NCBI RefSeq assembly: GCF_026003995.1
Contig: NZ_BPIG01000001.1
Coordinates: 569,444-633,443 of the forward strand
DNA from: Tepidiforma sp.
Lineage (GTDB): Bacteria > Chloroflexota > Dehalococcoidia > Tepidiformales > Tepidiformaceae
Length of the DNA: 64,000 nucleotides
Direction of reading: 5' to 3'
The translations under genes and the position numbers were made by a program. Every line of letters begins with the position of its first letter. The first letter of the stretch is position 1. The notes beneath the pieces were generated by a model. It saw only the letters and a list, made by a program, of their open reading frames with translations. It was not told the DNA's origin and made no database searches. Below are positions 24,865 through 34,103 of the stretch, in pieces.

Positions 24865-26520
24865 TTAGTTGTAGACCGCGAGGTACTTGAGGCTGCCGTT
24901 GATGTAGATCGGGACGCGCCCGAAGTAGCTGCCGAGCGCGGTCGCGTCGTTGGCGATGGCCCGAAAGAGGCTGCCGTTCGAGGAGACGCCGAACACCCGT
25001 GTTCCGTTTGAGTTCCGCACGTCCCACGTATACGTCCCGCCTGCGTCGCCGAGGACGATGGCAATCCCCTCGTTCACGTAAGAGAGCGAGTTGTCGCTCT
25101 GGATGAGGCCCGTCGTGCCGGGGTAAATAGGCCCACCCGTCTGAATTCCAGCTCCCGTAACTGAGAGGAAGTAGCCCGAGGAGCCGTGCTGGAGGCGCGC
25201 TGCCGAGGATGAGAGGAAAAGATGAGAAGTCCCAAATCCCGAACTGCCCTGATACATGTACATCCCCGAGGTTGACCCGGTGATGCTTCCAACGTCTGAG
25301 CCGCCGTGGTTCCATTTGATGGCATCGCCGAAGACCCCGGCAGACTTAAGAATCAGGCCTGACGAGTTCCACTCGCTCCCGTCGGCGTCGATGATTTTCC
25401 CTCCGGACCCGAGCGTGATGTTCCCCGTCACCGTTAGGTTCGCAAGGTTGAGGCCGCCGAAGGTGCCGGTCACGGTCCCGGTCGTGTTCACCGTCCCGCC
25501 CGAGCCGAAGTTGAGCGTCCCCGTAGTGATGGCCGACGCCGTGATGGTGCCGCCTGAGATGGTCCCTGCCGTGATGGTGCCGAGGTCGGCGCTAATCGCG
25601 GAGAGTGACGTCACACTCAGGCTCGAAGCGGTGATTTTCCCGGTCGACGAGTCAAGGTACACCCCGCCGATCTTCACGCCGGAACTGTCCCACTCGATGC
25701 GCCGCGCCGAGGATTCCGGCCCGATGAACCCGTCGCCGGTAGACGCGTTGATGCGGAACGTGCGCCCCGACGCGTTGTACCCCTCGATGCCGCCCGCGTT
25801 CGAAATCACCACGCGCGTCCCAGACAGCGCGCTCTGGATGGTGAAGCTTCCGGTCGCCGTCATCGCCCCGGTCGTGGCATTCAGACGGAAGGTCTCAGTG
25901 CCGCCCGAATAGGCCACGATGCCGCTCGTCGAAATATCGATGCGGGAGGTGCCGGTGCTCGTTTGGTAGGTGCCACCCAGCACGCCGCCCCCGATGTCGG
26001 CGATGGTGAGGGTGCCGATTGCCGCCTTCGGGATGCTGACCACGCCCGACGTGTTCCACGTCATCGCCGTCGTGCCGATGCCGATGCTCCCGCTGCCGTC
26101 CGTGTTCAGGCGAAACGTCGTCGAACTCGGCCCGTTGTACCCCCACAGCCCCGCCGACCCGATCTCCACCCGCGATCCCGTCGCCGGGAACGACGTCGCC
26201 GCCACAATCGTCCCCGTGACGTTGAGGCTCCCCGTATTGATCGTGATGCTCTCAAGTGTGTTCACGATGAGCTTCGACGCCGTGACCGTGCCATCCACGA
26301 CGCTCGCGCCGCTCAGCCAGAGCGGCCCGTTCAGCGCCCGGCCCAGGCTCCGGTCGGCCAGCAGCGAGCGGATCACCGAATCGTGGTAGTCCAGCATGTC
26401 CGCCTGGTCTGGCCCAAACGGCTGCACCCCCAGCAGCTCCGCGCGCCGCACCGGGTCGCCCAGCAGCTCCTCGATCTGCGCCCGCACCAGCGCGCTCAGC
26501 TGCTCCGTGTCGCTAGGCAT
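24865..26520 (-). CDS. Tail fibre / receptor-binding protein
   Basis: 551 residues. The N-terminal ~70 residues are helical (SALVRAQIEELLGDPVRRAELLG), a likely virion-attachment part. The rest is a Gly/Ser/Thr-rich array of short beta repeats (GTVTASKLIVNTLESITI, SGGTITASAITTGTLNFG), typical of trimeric fibres. The C-terminus (GSYFGRVPIYINGSLKYLAVYN) may be the tip. No intramolecular chaperone domain is recognised. ATG at 26520 overlaps the upstream stop by eight bases. Host binding is inferred from architecture and position. Confidence 0.8.
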   Translation of the reverse strand: MPSDTEQLSALVRAQIEELLGDPVRRAELLGVQPFGPDQADMLDYHDSVIRSLLADRSLGRALNGPLWLSGASVVDGTVTASKLIVNTLESITINTGSLNVTGTIVAATSFPATGSRVEIGSAGLWGYNGPSSTTFRLNTDGSGSIGIGTTAMTWNTSGVVSIPKAAIGTLTIADIGGGVLGGTYQTSTGTSRIDISTSGIVAYSGGTETFRLNATTGAMTATGSFTIQSALSGTRVVISNAGGIEGYNASGRTFRINASTGDGFIGPESSARRIEWDSSGVKIGGVYLDSSTGKITASSLSVTSLSAISADLGTITAGTISGGTITASAITTGTLNFGSGGTVNTTGTVTGTFGGLNLANLTVTGNITLGSGGKIIDADGSEWNSSGLILKSAGVFGDAIKWNHGGSDVGSITGSTSGMYMYQGSSGFGTSHLFLSSSAARLQHGSSGYFLSVTGAGIQTGGPIYPGTTGLIQSDNSLSYVNEGIAIVLGDAGGTYTWDVRNSNGTRVFGVSSNGSLFRAIANDATALGSYFGRVPIYINGSLKYLAVYN

Positions 26521-28351
26521 AGTCCAGCCTCCGCACCAGCAGCTGCACCTGCTCCTGCGGCTCCTGCCCCTCGTACCGCCAGCTCGGTTCCCCCTCGAAC
26601 ATCGACAGGCCCGCCTCGTACGTGTCCCCGTACGGGTCCGTCAGCGTCACCGCCCCCGCTTCGCAGTACCCCATCAGCCGCTCCCGCATCTCCCGCGCGG
26701 TCAGCCGTGACGTCGCCCCTTCCTCCTCATCGAAGTCCCGCAGCCGGAACACCGCCACCGCACCCGACGTCATCACCGGCCGGCTCTCGTAGTTCAGCAC
26801 CACATCCCGCAGTTCGACCGGCGACGTCGCCGAGTCGTTCGTCAGCGTCACCCGCAGCTGCACCACCCGGCCGCTGTCATTCGTCCCCGGCGTCCAGTAC
26901 CGCTCCCCGTACGTCGCCGTCACCGCCGTCACTGCCGCGCCCACATCGCTCCAGCTTCCGCCATCGCACCGCGCCGCCCATTGCAGCGTCCTCCCGCTGG
27001 CAACGTTCCGCGCCACGAACTCGAGCCCCCGCAGGTACTTCACCGTCATCGGCTCCCCGAGGTCCGTCGGCGCAAAATCCACCCGCATCGTCCCGCTCGT
27101 CCGGTACGCCGCCGGGCGCCCGTCGCGCGTCAGCTCCAGCCACGCCACATTCGCCCCCCGGCCGAAGTACAGCTCCGGCCCGTTCGCCCCCAGCGACGTG
27201 ATCCACATCGCATTGCAGCGGCCGCTGAACGTGTCGATGATGCACACCGGCGTCACCGGCGACCCCAGCGTCGCGTCCCCCTCCCGCGCCTTCCGATGCA
27301 TCACGACGTACGTCGTGTTCGTCGCCGCCACGTGCCACGCCACATACGCCCACTTCCCGAACGCAATCGCCGCCGTCGGGAACGCGTTCTGCAGCGGCCC
27401 CTCATTGAGCTCCAGCTCCTCCACGCCCACCGGCCGAGCAGCCCCCTGCTGCAGGTACCGGTACAGCCCCGCCAGCGAGCAGATGAGCAGCTGGTCATGC
27501 CACCGCGCGTACCACCGGTTCTCCCCGCTCCGAAACGCCTCGAGGTCCGTCAGCAGGTTCGCCTCGTCGCTCGTCTCCTGGTCGAAGCTGTAGAGCCCCT
27601 CCTCCTTGAGGACGTAATCCCACCGGTTGTGACTAAAAACCTGCAGGATCTTCCCGGCAGGATCCCCGATGGGATAGTCCGCGCTCCAGTTCCCGTTCAC
27701 TCCGTAGAAGTTCGCCGCCGAGCACGTCGACCACTTATTCCCCCACCCGCGCACCAGGTCACTCCCGCGCAGCCCGAAGGCCCGCGCGTACCGGTAGTCG
27801 CCGTTCGTGTCAGACGTCGTCGTCGAGGCGGAATAGGTACCCGAAGCATCCCGCCGGTAGAACTGCTGGCTATCGCCCAGCGCCACCGCCACCTGGTCGT
27901 AGAACCGCTGCAGGCTCATCACCTGCCCGCCCGGCATCGTCGCCGTCGTCGCCACCGCATGCGTCGCCGGGTTGATCTCCGCGATCTTCGTCCCGCCTCC
28001 CGCCAGCACCCGATTCGCCGGCGCCGTCACCTCCTCGAAGCACGCCACGGGCCCGTCCAGCGATGTCGTGATGACCCCGATCGCCGGCCCCGGCAGCACG
28101 CGCCCAATGAGCCCCAGGAACACGTTCTCGCAGTGCTCGACCGACCCGCGGAATGCTCCCCGGGAATCCCCAATCCCCCGGCTCCAGTCGTTCCACCGGA
28201 ACCGCCGCGGCCGCGCAGGGTCGCCCTCCTGCGTCTGCACCTGGCGCGGCAGCCACATCGGTGCCCGGCTCTTGGGGTCCTTCGCCAGGAAGAACACCTC
28301 ATCGTCAATGACGACCGTGCTCGCCGGGTGCCGCGATACCGCCACGCTCAC
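26513..28351 (-). CDS. Large tail protein with propeller-like repeats
   Basis: 612 residues from GTG at 28351 (GTGA overlap). Beta-rich, with aromatic repeats such as FSHNRWDYVLKEEGLYSF, WHDQLLICSLAGLYRY and GKWAYVAWHVAATNTTYVVM, compatible with a propeller or stacked sheets, as in podovirus tail nozzle/stabilisation proteins. The C-terminal ~180 residues look like a separate beta-sandwich (LRGLEFVARNVASGRTLQWAA). No sequence-level family can be named. Its place directly before the fibre gene suggests a tail hub. Confidence 0.72.
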   Translation of the reverse strand: MSVAVSRHPASTVVIDDEVFFLAKDPKSRAPMWLPRQVQTQEGDPARPRRFRWNDWSRGIGDSRGAFRGSVEHCENVFLGLIGRVLPGPAIGVITTSLDGPVACFEEVTAPANRVLAGGGTKIAEINPATHAVATTATMPGGQVMSLQRFYDQVAVALGDSQQFYRRDASGTYSASTTTSDTNGDYRYARAFGLRGSDLVRGWGNKWSTCSAANFYGVNGNWSADYPIGDPAGKILQVFSHNRWDYVLKEEGLYSFDQETSDEANLLTDLEAFRSGENRWYARWHDQLLICSLAGLYRYLQQGAARPVGVEELELNEGPLQNAFPTAAIAFGKWAYVAWHVAATNTTYVVMHRKAREGDATLGSPVTPVCIIDTFSGRCNAMWITSLGANGPELYFGRGANVAWLELTRDGRPAAYRTSGTMRVDFAPTDLGEPMTVKYLRGLEFVARNVASGRTLQWAARCDGGSWSDVGAAVTAVTATYGERYWTPGTNDSGRVVQLRVTLTNDSATSPVELRDVVLNYESRPVMTSGAVAVFRLRDFDEEEGATSRLTAREMRERLMGYCEAGAVTLTDPYGDTYEAGLSMFEGEPSWRYEGQEPQEQVQLLVRRLDYA

Positions 28352-28548
28352 GGCTGCACCTCCGCACACCCGGGACAGTAGCCCAGCCGCAGCAGCCCGC
28401 AGGTCACGTCGATCAGCCACGGCCCCAGCGGCCGGTACGCCGCAGGCACCGGCACCACATGCCCGCACCGCAGCGTCGCGCCCGCGAGCGGCGGCACGCG
28501 CCCGCTCTCCATCACCACCCACGCCACCGAGCGCACCACCAGCTTCAC
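28348..28548 (-). CDS. Small cysteine-rich protein between tail genes
   Basis: 66 residues, GTG at 28548 and stop at 28348, each in a GTGA overlap with its neighbours. Cysteines at LRCGHVVPVP, VTCGLLRLGYCPGCAEV form a possible zinc ribbon (C..H...C..CxxC). Function unknown; three-gene coupling indicates it is translated with the tail proteins. Confidence 0.7.
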   Translation of the reverse strand: MKLVVRSVAWVVMESGRVPPLAGATLRCGHVVPVPAAYRPLGPWLIDVTCGLLRLGYCPGCAEVQP

Positions 28549-29666
28549 CGCGCCACCCTCACCTGTGCTACCGCGCGCGGCATCAGCGCCCGCCGCCACT
28601 CCGTCACCTCGTCCGCGACCGCCTGGATCGCCGCCGCCGCATCCGCCACATCCTCCCGCCCGCCGCCCGGCGTCATCACCTGCCGCAGCACATCCAGGCA
28701 CGCCTCCGCAACTGCCCAGTCCACCGGCACCGTCCACCAGTCGCCATCGTCGTTCAGCACATCCCCGAACCGGTTGTAGACCAGCCGGAACACCGTCCCC
28801 CCGGGAAACGCCACCCCCGGCGCACGCTGCAGCGTGACCACCGGCTGCCCGCCGGCCATCACCACGTCCCAGTCCTCCACCGGGCGCCACGCCGGCGCAT
28901 CCGGGTACGTCCCAGCGGCCCATTCCGCCGCGGTCACCGCCCCCGGCAGCAGGCTCGCCGGCCCCGCGTACTCCGTCACTCCCTCATCCGCCGTCAGATA
29001 GACCGTGTCCTCCCACCACACCTTCCGCCGCACCCGGTTGATCGCTTCGTCCACCAGCACGCTCGCGTCCTGGTCCTTCAGCGGCCGCCACAGCTCCAGC
29101 ACCGTCGACGTGTTCGGCGTCGCCGAGAACGGGCGGGAGAAATTCAGCGTCCCGCTCGCCGGGACGTAGCCGCTGTTCGCCACCGACCGAACCCGCCGCG
29201 TCTCACCAGCCACATTCCCCGCAATCGCCCGCGCATAGTGGTTCGCGTACCGCGCCGGCGAGGCGTCCGCATCGATCAGCGCCGCGCACACCACCGTGTC
29301 CGCGTCCGTCCCCGTCGTCACCTGCGCCACCTCGAGCATCCCCAGCCGCCGCCCCACACCCTGCCGAATCGCCTTCCTGGTCGCCACCGGCGGCCCCACG
29401 GGCATCGGCTCCGAGCCCGCGCCCTCGCCCGGCCCGCTCCCGAAGGGCGCCCAGTACCACCAGTCCGTCTGGAAGGCGTCCGTCTTGTTGTAGGTGTAGT
29501 CCCGCTGCCCAGCGCTCAGCGCCTCGGAGTGCACCAGCGCGTAGGCGCCATCCTCCGCTCCCGCCCAGTAGAAGCGAACGTGCGTGTATCCGAGCTCGAT
29601 GAGCCGGCCATCGTCCGGGATGTAGGCCGTGACCGTCGCCCCGATGTTCGCCGCGAAGCCTGGCAC
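28545..29666 (-). CDS. Probable tail structural protein
   Basis: 373 residues from GTG at 29666, directly after the propeller gene stop, with GGAGG inside that gene end. Beta-rich first half (TAYIPDDGRLIELGYTHVRF) and a helical end (VDWAVAEACLDVLRQVM, ADEVTEWRRAL). The pattern resembles head-tail connector or adaptor proteins that sit on the portal, but the tail-gene position also allows a distal role. No family recognised. Confidence 0.65.
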   Translation of the reverse strand: MPGFAANIGATVTAYIPDDGRLIELGYTHVRFYWAGAEDGAYALVHSEALSAGQRDYTYNKTDAFQTDWWYWAPFGSGPGEGAGSEPMPVGPPVATRKAIRQGVGRRLGMLEVAQVTTGTDADTVVCAALIDADASPARYANHYARAIAGNVAGETRRVRSVANSGYVPASGTLNFSRPFSATPNTSTVLELWRPLKDQDASVLVDEAINRVRRKVWWEDTVYLTADEGVTEYAGPASLLPGAVTAAEWAAGTYPDAPAWRPVEDWDVVMAGGQPVVTLQRAPGVAFPGGTVFRLVYNRFGDVLNDDGDWWTVPVDWAVAEACLDVLRQVMTPGGGREDVADAAAAIQAVADEVTEWRRALMPRAVAQVRVAR

Positions 29667-31484
29667 CTACGGCCTCCAGAATCGGGCGGAACCCGACTTG
29701 CTGGACCCCATTCTGGAACTTCCGAAGCCACCTGTCATCCACCGCGCCCCGCCTGGCGCCCGCCGCTTCTGCAGGCTCGCCACCGCGATGCCATTGCTCC
29801 CCGCTTCGAGCATCGCCCCCGCAGCCGTCAGCATGGCCGCCTCGAGCAGGCGGGACGGTGAGGCTGCCGGCGCAGCCGCAGCGGCCGCAGCCAGCGCCCC
29901 GGTGAGCAGCAGCCTCGCCTGCGACGGGTGCGCCATCCCGACCACGGCCGCCGCCTCGCCCACGAGCGCAGCCGTGTACACCGCCGCCGCGGCCTGCGCA
30001 GAGGCCTGGGCAACCGCCCCGCCCGCCGTGAGCCGGGGAGATGCCGCCGGTGCAGTGCCGGCAGCCGCGCCGATGCCGGCAGGAGCGGTGAGCCACGCAG
30101 CAGCAGTCTGTTCGCTGCCGGTTGCCTGGATGAGCGCCAGCGCCGCCGCGCGCGCGAGCAGGGCCAGCTGCATCCCCGCCGCCGCTTCGGCCGTCGCGGC
30201 TGGCCGCACGACCGTTGCCGTCACCGCCAGCTCGAGTCCCGCAGCAGACACGAGCTGCGCCACGTATCCCCCGCCGTACAGCGCCGCCCGGTGCTGCGCC
30301 GACGCCGTCGCCACCCCCGCCACGGGAGAGGAGCTCTGCTCCGCCGCGTGGCTCGCACCCTGCGCGGCGGCAAGCTGCGCCTGCGCCGTCAGCTGCGCCG
30401 CAGCGGTGTTCTCGGTAGCAGAGGCAGCGGCTACGGCCGCCTGGTACTGCTGGGGAATGCCAGCCGGCACCGCCTGTGCTGACGCGCTGGCGAGCTGTGC
30501 CGAGAGTGTGACTGGTTCCGTACGGAAAGCAACACCCTTACCAGTATCACTGGGCAACGTAGCCGGGTCGCTATACTTCGTCCCAAACCCGTTATTCCAC
30601 GGGTAGACGGTAATGTAGGGAGAGTAATCGTGTGCTACGGCAATAGCATCGCCACTTGGGCTGAACGCCACGCCGTTGGCGTCGCCAGCTGGCAATGTTG
30701 CCGGGTCGCTGTACTTTGTCCCAAACCCGTTATTCCACGGGTAGGCGGTAATGTAGGGAGACTGGTAGTGTACTACGGCAACAGCATCGCCACCTGGGCT
30801 GAACGCCACGCCGTTGGCGTCGCCAGCTGGCAATGTTGCCGGGTCGCTGTACTTTGTCCCAAACCCGTTATTCCACGGGTAGACGGTAATGTAGGGAGAG
30901 TAATCGTGTGCTACGGCAATAGCATCGCCACTTGGGCTGAACGCCACGCCGTAGGCGTCTTCAGCTGACAATGGCGCTGGGTCACTGTACTTCGTCCCAA
31001 ACCCATTATTCCACGGGTAGACGGTAATAGTTGGAGTAACCCAGTGTACTACGGCAATAGCATCGCCACCTGGGCTGAACGCAACGCCGGTGCCAGTGTC
31101 ACTCGGCAAGGTTGCTGGGTCACTGTACTTCGTCCCAAACCCATTATTCCACGGGTAGACGGTAATAAAGGGAGTAGCCCAGTGTGCTACGGCAATAGCA
31201 TCGCCACCTGGGCTGAACGCAACGCCGCGGCCAGTGTCACTCGGCAAGGTTGCTGGGTCGCTGTACTTCGTCCCAAACCCGTTATTCCACGGGTAGACGG
31301 TAATGTAGGGAGAGTAATCGTGTGCTACGGCAATAGCATCGCCACCTGGGCTGAACGCAACGCCGGTGCCAGTGTCACTCGGCAAGGTTGCTGGGTCACT
31401 GTACTTCGTCCCAAACCCGTTATTCCACGGGTAGGCCGTGATGGAGGGAATACCAACGTGCGCTACAGCGATGTACGTAGGCAT
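29667..31484 (-). CDS. Seven-repeat beta-propeller virion protein with Ala-rich tail
   Basis: 605 residues. Residues 1 to about 321 are seven consecutive 46-residue repeats, each with YPWNNGFGTKYSDP and GVAFSPGGDAIAV, differing mainly in two short windows. The periodic SPGGDAIAV strand pattern is WD40/propeller-like, and seven copies would close one ring. Residues ~325-580 are Ala-rich low complexity, probably helical; the C-terminus is Gly/Ser/Arg-rich. A surface or receptor-related role in the tail is inferred from neighbours. Repeat DNA is less GC-rich and far more uniform than the flanking genes. Confidence 0.8.
   Translation of the reverse strand: MPTYIAVAHVGIPSITAYPWNNGFGTKYSDPATLPSDTGTGVAFSPGGDAIAVAHDYSPYITVYPWNNGFGTKYSDPATLPSDTGRGVAFSPGGDAIAVAHWATPFITVYPWNNGFGTKYSDPATLPSDTGTGVAFSPGGDAIAVVHWVTPTITVYPWNNGFGTKYSDPAPLSAEDAYGVAFSPSGDAIAVAHDYSPYITVYPWNNGFGTKYSDPATLPAGDANGVAFSPGGDAVAVVHYQSPYITAYPWNNGFGTKYSDPATLPAGDANGVAFSPSGDAIAVAHDYSPYITVYPWNNGFGTKYSDPATLPSDTGKGVAFRTEPVTLSAQLASASAQAVPAGIPQQYQAAVAAASATENTAAAQLTAQAQLAAAQGASHAAEQSSSPVAGVATASAQHRAALYGGGYVAQLVSAAGLELAVTATVVRPAATAEAAAGMQLALLARAAALALIQATGSEQTAAAWLTAPAGIGAAAGTAPAASPRLTAGGAVAQASAQAAAAVYTAALVGEAAAVVGMAHPSQARLLLTGALAAAAAAAPAASPSRLLEAAMLTAAGAMLEAGSNGIAVASLQKRRAPGGARWMTGGFGSSRMGSSKSGSARFWRP
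30522..31484 (-). repeat. Seven tandem 138-bp coding repeats
   Basis: The landmark CCCAAACCC lies at 30582, 30720, 30858, 30996, 31134, 31272 and 31410: exactly 138 bases each time. Copies are near-identical at DNA level, including synonymous sites. Confidence 0.95.
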
Positions 31485-31489
31485 GGCGC

Positions 31490-31825
31490 CTACACCTGCG
31501 GCGTCCTAAGCCCCCGGGCTGCTTCCTGCCGAGCAGCAATGCGCTGAGCGGCGGCCTGCAGCCGTGTCTGCGGCGGCAGCTGGTTGGCGGTCGCCCTGAT
31601 GATGGTGTCCACTTCGGAGATGCGCTGCTCAGTCTCAGCCTTCAGCTGCTGAATCCGCTGACGAAACTCGCCGGGCGGGAGCGTCTGCAGCATATTCTCG
31701 AACCGCTTCCTGTTCAGATTGTGGACGAACAGGTCCCGTTCCTGCGCCTTGAGGAACTCGACGACGATGTCGTCCATCTCCTCCTGCGTCAGGGCCTTAT
31801 AGGTGTATGCCGGCTCGGGATTCAC
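31490..31825 (-). CDS. Helical coiled-coil phage protein
   Basis: 111 residues from GTG at 31825, which precedes the upstream stop by one base. Strongly helical (TQEEMDDIVVEFLKAQERDL, RQRIQQLKAETEQRISEVDT, RLQAAAQRIAARQEAARG). No membrane segment. Likely a small virion or assembly protein next to the propeller; no family recognised. Confidence 0.7.
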   Translation of the reverse strand: MNPEPAYTYKALTQEEMDDIVVEFLKAQERDLFVHNLNRKRFENMLQTLPPGEFRQRIQQLKAETEQRISEVDTIIRATANQLPPQTRLQAAAQRIAARQEAARGLRTPQV

Positions 31826-31826
31826 C

Positions 31827-32369
31827 TCACACCCTCCGGTTGAACGCTGACCCGATCGCAGTCAAAGACGACGCCATCGCAGCCGGGATCCCCTTCATGT
31901 CCTCCGGGATCCAGCACGCCGGCTCGAGCAGCCGCGCCAGCAGCGCCGTCGCCGCCCCGTACTGCCCGATCGACCCGTCCGGCAGCCGCACGATCACCTC
32001 CGGCCCCGACCGCACCTCGTCCCGCGTCCGCCGCCCGTCCCGCGTCGTGTACTCCTCCGAAACGGCGATGAACACCGTCACCGGGACCTTCTCCAGCCGG
32101 CCGTCCTCCCACTCGTACACCCGGCTCACCTGCTCGACGTCGACCCGCTCCACCGGCATCAGCCGGAACACGCCGGGGTTGCGCGCGTCGCCGTCGCCAA
32201 CCCGGTCGTTCGTGATGATCGCCAGCGCCGGCACCTCGCCGTCCGCCCGCGCCACCCGCTTGTCGAGCAGCTCCGCAAGCAGCTCCGCCGCCCGCTCCTC
32301 GCTGACCTGGTTCCCCAGCGCGGCCTCCCTGATCGCCCGCGCCCGTTCGAACTCCACCGTCCCTTCCAT
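31827..32369 (-). CDS. Phage structural-region protein of unknown function
   Basis: 180 residues. An N-terminal helix pair (ARAIREAALGNQVSEERAAE) precedes a beta-rich middle (VPVTVFIAVSEEYTTRDGRR, EVIVRLPDGSIGQYG) and a hydrophobic Ala-rich end (GIPAAMASSLTAIGSAFNRR). No family recognised. Ten bases separate it from the next gene, and it lies in the same leftward series as tail proteins. Confidence 0.68.
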   Translation of the reverse strand: MEGTVEFERARAIREAALGNQVSEERAAELLAELLDKRVARADGEVPALAIITNDRVGDGDARNPGVFRLMPVERVDVEQVSRVYEWEDGRLEKVPVTVFIAVSEEYTTRDGRRTRDEVRSGPEVIVRLPDGSIGQYGAATALLARLLEPACWIPEDMKGIPAAMASSLTAIGSAFNRRV

Positions 32370-32378
32370 CGCCGTCCC

Positions 32379-32810
32379 TCAGCTGATCGTGTATTCGAAG
32401 ATGCCGGCGGAGTTCCACTGGATCGTCAGATCGGCGCCGCCGCCGGTGATGTCGGCATCGTTCTGCTGGTACCCGAGCAGCGGGCTCGTCGAATCCGTCC
32501 CCGTCTGCGTGTCGGCAATCCAGAGCGTCCGGAAGGTGAACGTCGCGCCGCTCCAGGTCACGTCCGCAGCATCGAACGTGCACTTGTTCGTCGAACCCGT
32601 GTACGTCGCCGTCTTCGAGGCGAGCGTCTTCCGCGAGTACCCGCCGCCCGACACCTCGTTCGTGATGTCGTTCGCGTAGTCGTGCGCGTCCTGGTCTGGC
32701 GTGTAGGCCGACGTCGAAAGCCCCACCGTGATGGTGTCGCTGTCCCAGTCGACCTCCTTGTTCCACGCCTTCAGCGTGGCGTACCCGTACATCTTTGCCG
32801 TAAACGCCAT
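32379..32810 (-). CDS. Small beta-rich structural protein, possible tail or adaptor
   Basis: 143 residues from ATG at 32810 behind GGAGGG. All-beta pattern with repeated aromatic strands (DTITVGLSTSAYTPDQDAHD, ATFTFRTLWIADTQTG, LTIQWNSAGIFEYTIS) and a Cys-free core. It resembles the small all-beta proteins found behind capsid genes in many phages (often called tail or minor head proteins), without a specific name. Confidence 0.7.
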   Translation of the reverse strand: MAFTAKMYGYATLKAWNKEVDWDSDTITVGLSTSAYTPDQDAHDYANDITNEVSGGGYSRKTLASKTATYTGSTNKCTFDAADVTWSGATFTFRTLWIADTQTGTDSTSPLLGYQQNDADITGGGADLTIQWNSAGIFEYTIS

Positions 32811-32811
32811 C

Positions 32812-33156
32812 TCAACCCTCCGCCGTCACACACCGGCCGACCAGCACCCGCTGGCCGCCCGTCTGCGCCGCGCCCGCCACGATTCGCACCGAGCGCCCCT
32901 CCGTCGCCCGCGAGAGCACCTCCCCGAGCACCACCACCAGGTTCCCCGTACTCGCACCCTGCACCTGCCCAATCGAACCGGAGGCGTCGTACGGCGTCCG
33001 CCACGTCGCACCGTCCGCCGAAAGCTCAACCGCAAGCGTCGCGTTGTCGATCGTCGGCACCTCGATGCTCTGCAGCCGGTAGCCAGACGGCACCACCGCA
33101 GCGCCCGAGGTCGTTCCCCCGGAAGCGATGACCAGCTGCACGTCCAGGTAAGCCAT
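32812..33156 (-). CDS. Small beta-rich structural protein
   Basis: 114 residues from ATG at 33156. Predicted beta-sandwich (YRLQSIEVPTIDNATLAVEL, SADGATWRTPYDASGSIG), similar in style to phage galactose-binding-like decoration or adaptor proteins. Adjacent to its neighbours without spacing, so it is probably a stoichiometric virion part. No family assigned. Confidence 0.68.
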   Translation of the reverse strand: MAYLDVQLVIASGGTTSGAAVVPSGYRLQSIEVPTIDNATLAVELSADGATWRTPYDASGSIGQVQGASTGNLVVVLGEVLSRATEGRSVRIVAGAAQTGGQRVLVGRCVTAEG

Positions 33157-33717
33157 CTACGCCCCCTCGACCAGCCCGGCCAGCCGCCCCTGCTCGAGCG
33201 TCCACTCCAGCACCGCCATCTTTGTCATCCCGAACCCCTTCCGCGGCGGCACCGGCAGCCCGTGCTCGTCCAGCCAGTGCACCATCTGCTGCGTCGTCCA
33301 CGTCTCATTCGGCGTCCCCGGCGGCGCAATCGCCGGACCACCATTCGGCGCCACCGCCCCCGTCACCACCGGCGCCCCCGTCTCCGTCGCCAGCCGGGCC
33401 CGCATCTCCGCCAGCTGCGCCTCCAGCTGCGCAATCCGCGCGTCCTTCAGCTCCTGCTCCTGCGCCTGCTGCCGCGCCCGCTCGGCCGCCTCCTTCGCAA
33501 CCCGCTCCGCCTCCTCGAGCTCCCGCTTCGCCACCTGGTCATCCAGCCGCACCAGCCGGCGCCGCTCCGGCGTCTCCATCAGCAGCTCCGGCCGCTCCAC
33601 CGGCGGCAGACCCAGCGTCAGCCGCAACTCCTTCTCGTTGAACTCCTTCCCGCTCAGGAAGTGCTCCCGGCGAAACGCCATCAGCTTCTCCATCGCCGTT
33701 CCCGGAACGTCAGCCAT
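33157..33717 (-). CDS. Coiled-coil phage protein
   Basis: 186 residues from ATG at 33717 (eight-base overlap, ATGGCTGA). Residues ~50-110 are a long charged helix (LDDQVAKRELEEAERVAKEA, QAQEQELKDARIAQLEAQLA), then a Pro-rich linker and a C-terminal domain (TWTTQQMVHWLDEHGLPVPP) resembling small helical phage domains. Possible assembly chaperone or connector; not assigned. Confidence 0.68.
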   Translation of the reverse strand: MADVPGTAMEKLMAFRREHFLSGKEFNEKELRLTLGLPPVERPELLMETPERRRLVRLDDQVAKRELEEAERVAKEAAERARQQAQEQELKDARIAQLEAQLAEMRARLATETGAPVVTGAVAPNGGPAIAPPGTPNETWTTQQMVHWLDEHGLPVPPRKGFGMTKMAVLEWTLEQGRLAGLVEGA

Positions 33718-34093
33718 CACCAGTACCCCTTCCCGCCACCAGCGCTTTCGCCTCCTGGTAGCACGCCTCAATGCTCGGGCCGTCCGGTTCCGCCGCGGCC
33801 CCGTTTCGCGGCTGGCTCAGCACCCGCTGGTACTTCTCCACCCCCGGCCGCCGCGCCAGCTCCCGCTCCGAACAGTCGTAGAAGTCGCTCCACGACAGCC
33901 CGCCGCCGCCCGGCGAGCCGTCCGCCAGCACCTGCCGAAACGCAATCGGGATGAACACCCGCCCGTTCGGCGAAAACACGGGTGCCGCCGCGCCGCCGCA
34001 CGCCGCACACGCCGCCGGCGCTTCGCGCTCCCCGAAAAGCCGCCGAAGCTCCGTCACGTGCCCCCTGGCGCAGCGGTAGTCGTACAGCGGCAC
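33710..34093 (-). CDS. FmdB-like zinc-ribbon protein
   Basis: 127 residues from GTG at 34093 with GGAGGG just upstream. It opens PLYDYRCARGHVTELRRLFG and continues ACAACGGAAAPVFS, giving the Cys/His and CxxC layout of FmdB/RPOL9-type small zinc ribbons. The C-terminal part is helical (SFYDCSERELARR-type, here WSDFYDCSERELARRPG). Such ribbons are frequent single genes in phage head modules; the target is unknown. Confidence 0.75.
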   Translation of the reverse strand: MPLYDYRCARGHVTELRRLFGEREAPAACAACGGAAAPVFSPNGRVFIPIAFRQVLADGSPGGGGLSWSDFYDCSERELARRPGVEKYQRVLSQPRNGAAAEPDGPSIEACYQEAKALVAGRGTGDG

Positions 34094-34103
34094 CCGCGCC
34101 CTC

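Noticed and set aside
30522-31484. CRISPR array
   Set aside because: Repeats are 138 bp, contiguous and in frame with a protein; there are no unique spacers and no cas genes.
29667-31484. Diversity-generating retroelement target
   Set aside because: Variation is between tandem copies, but no reverse transcriptase or template repeat is present in the window.
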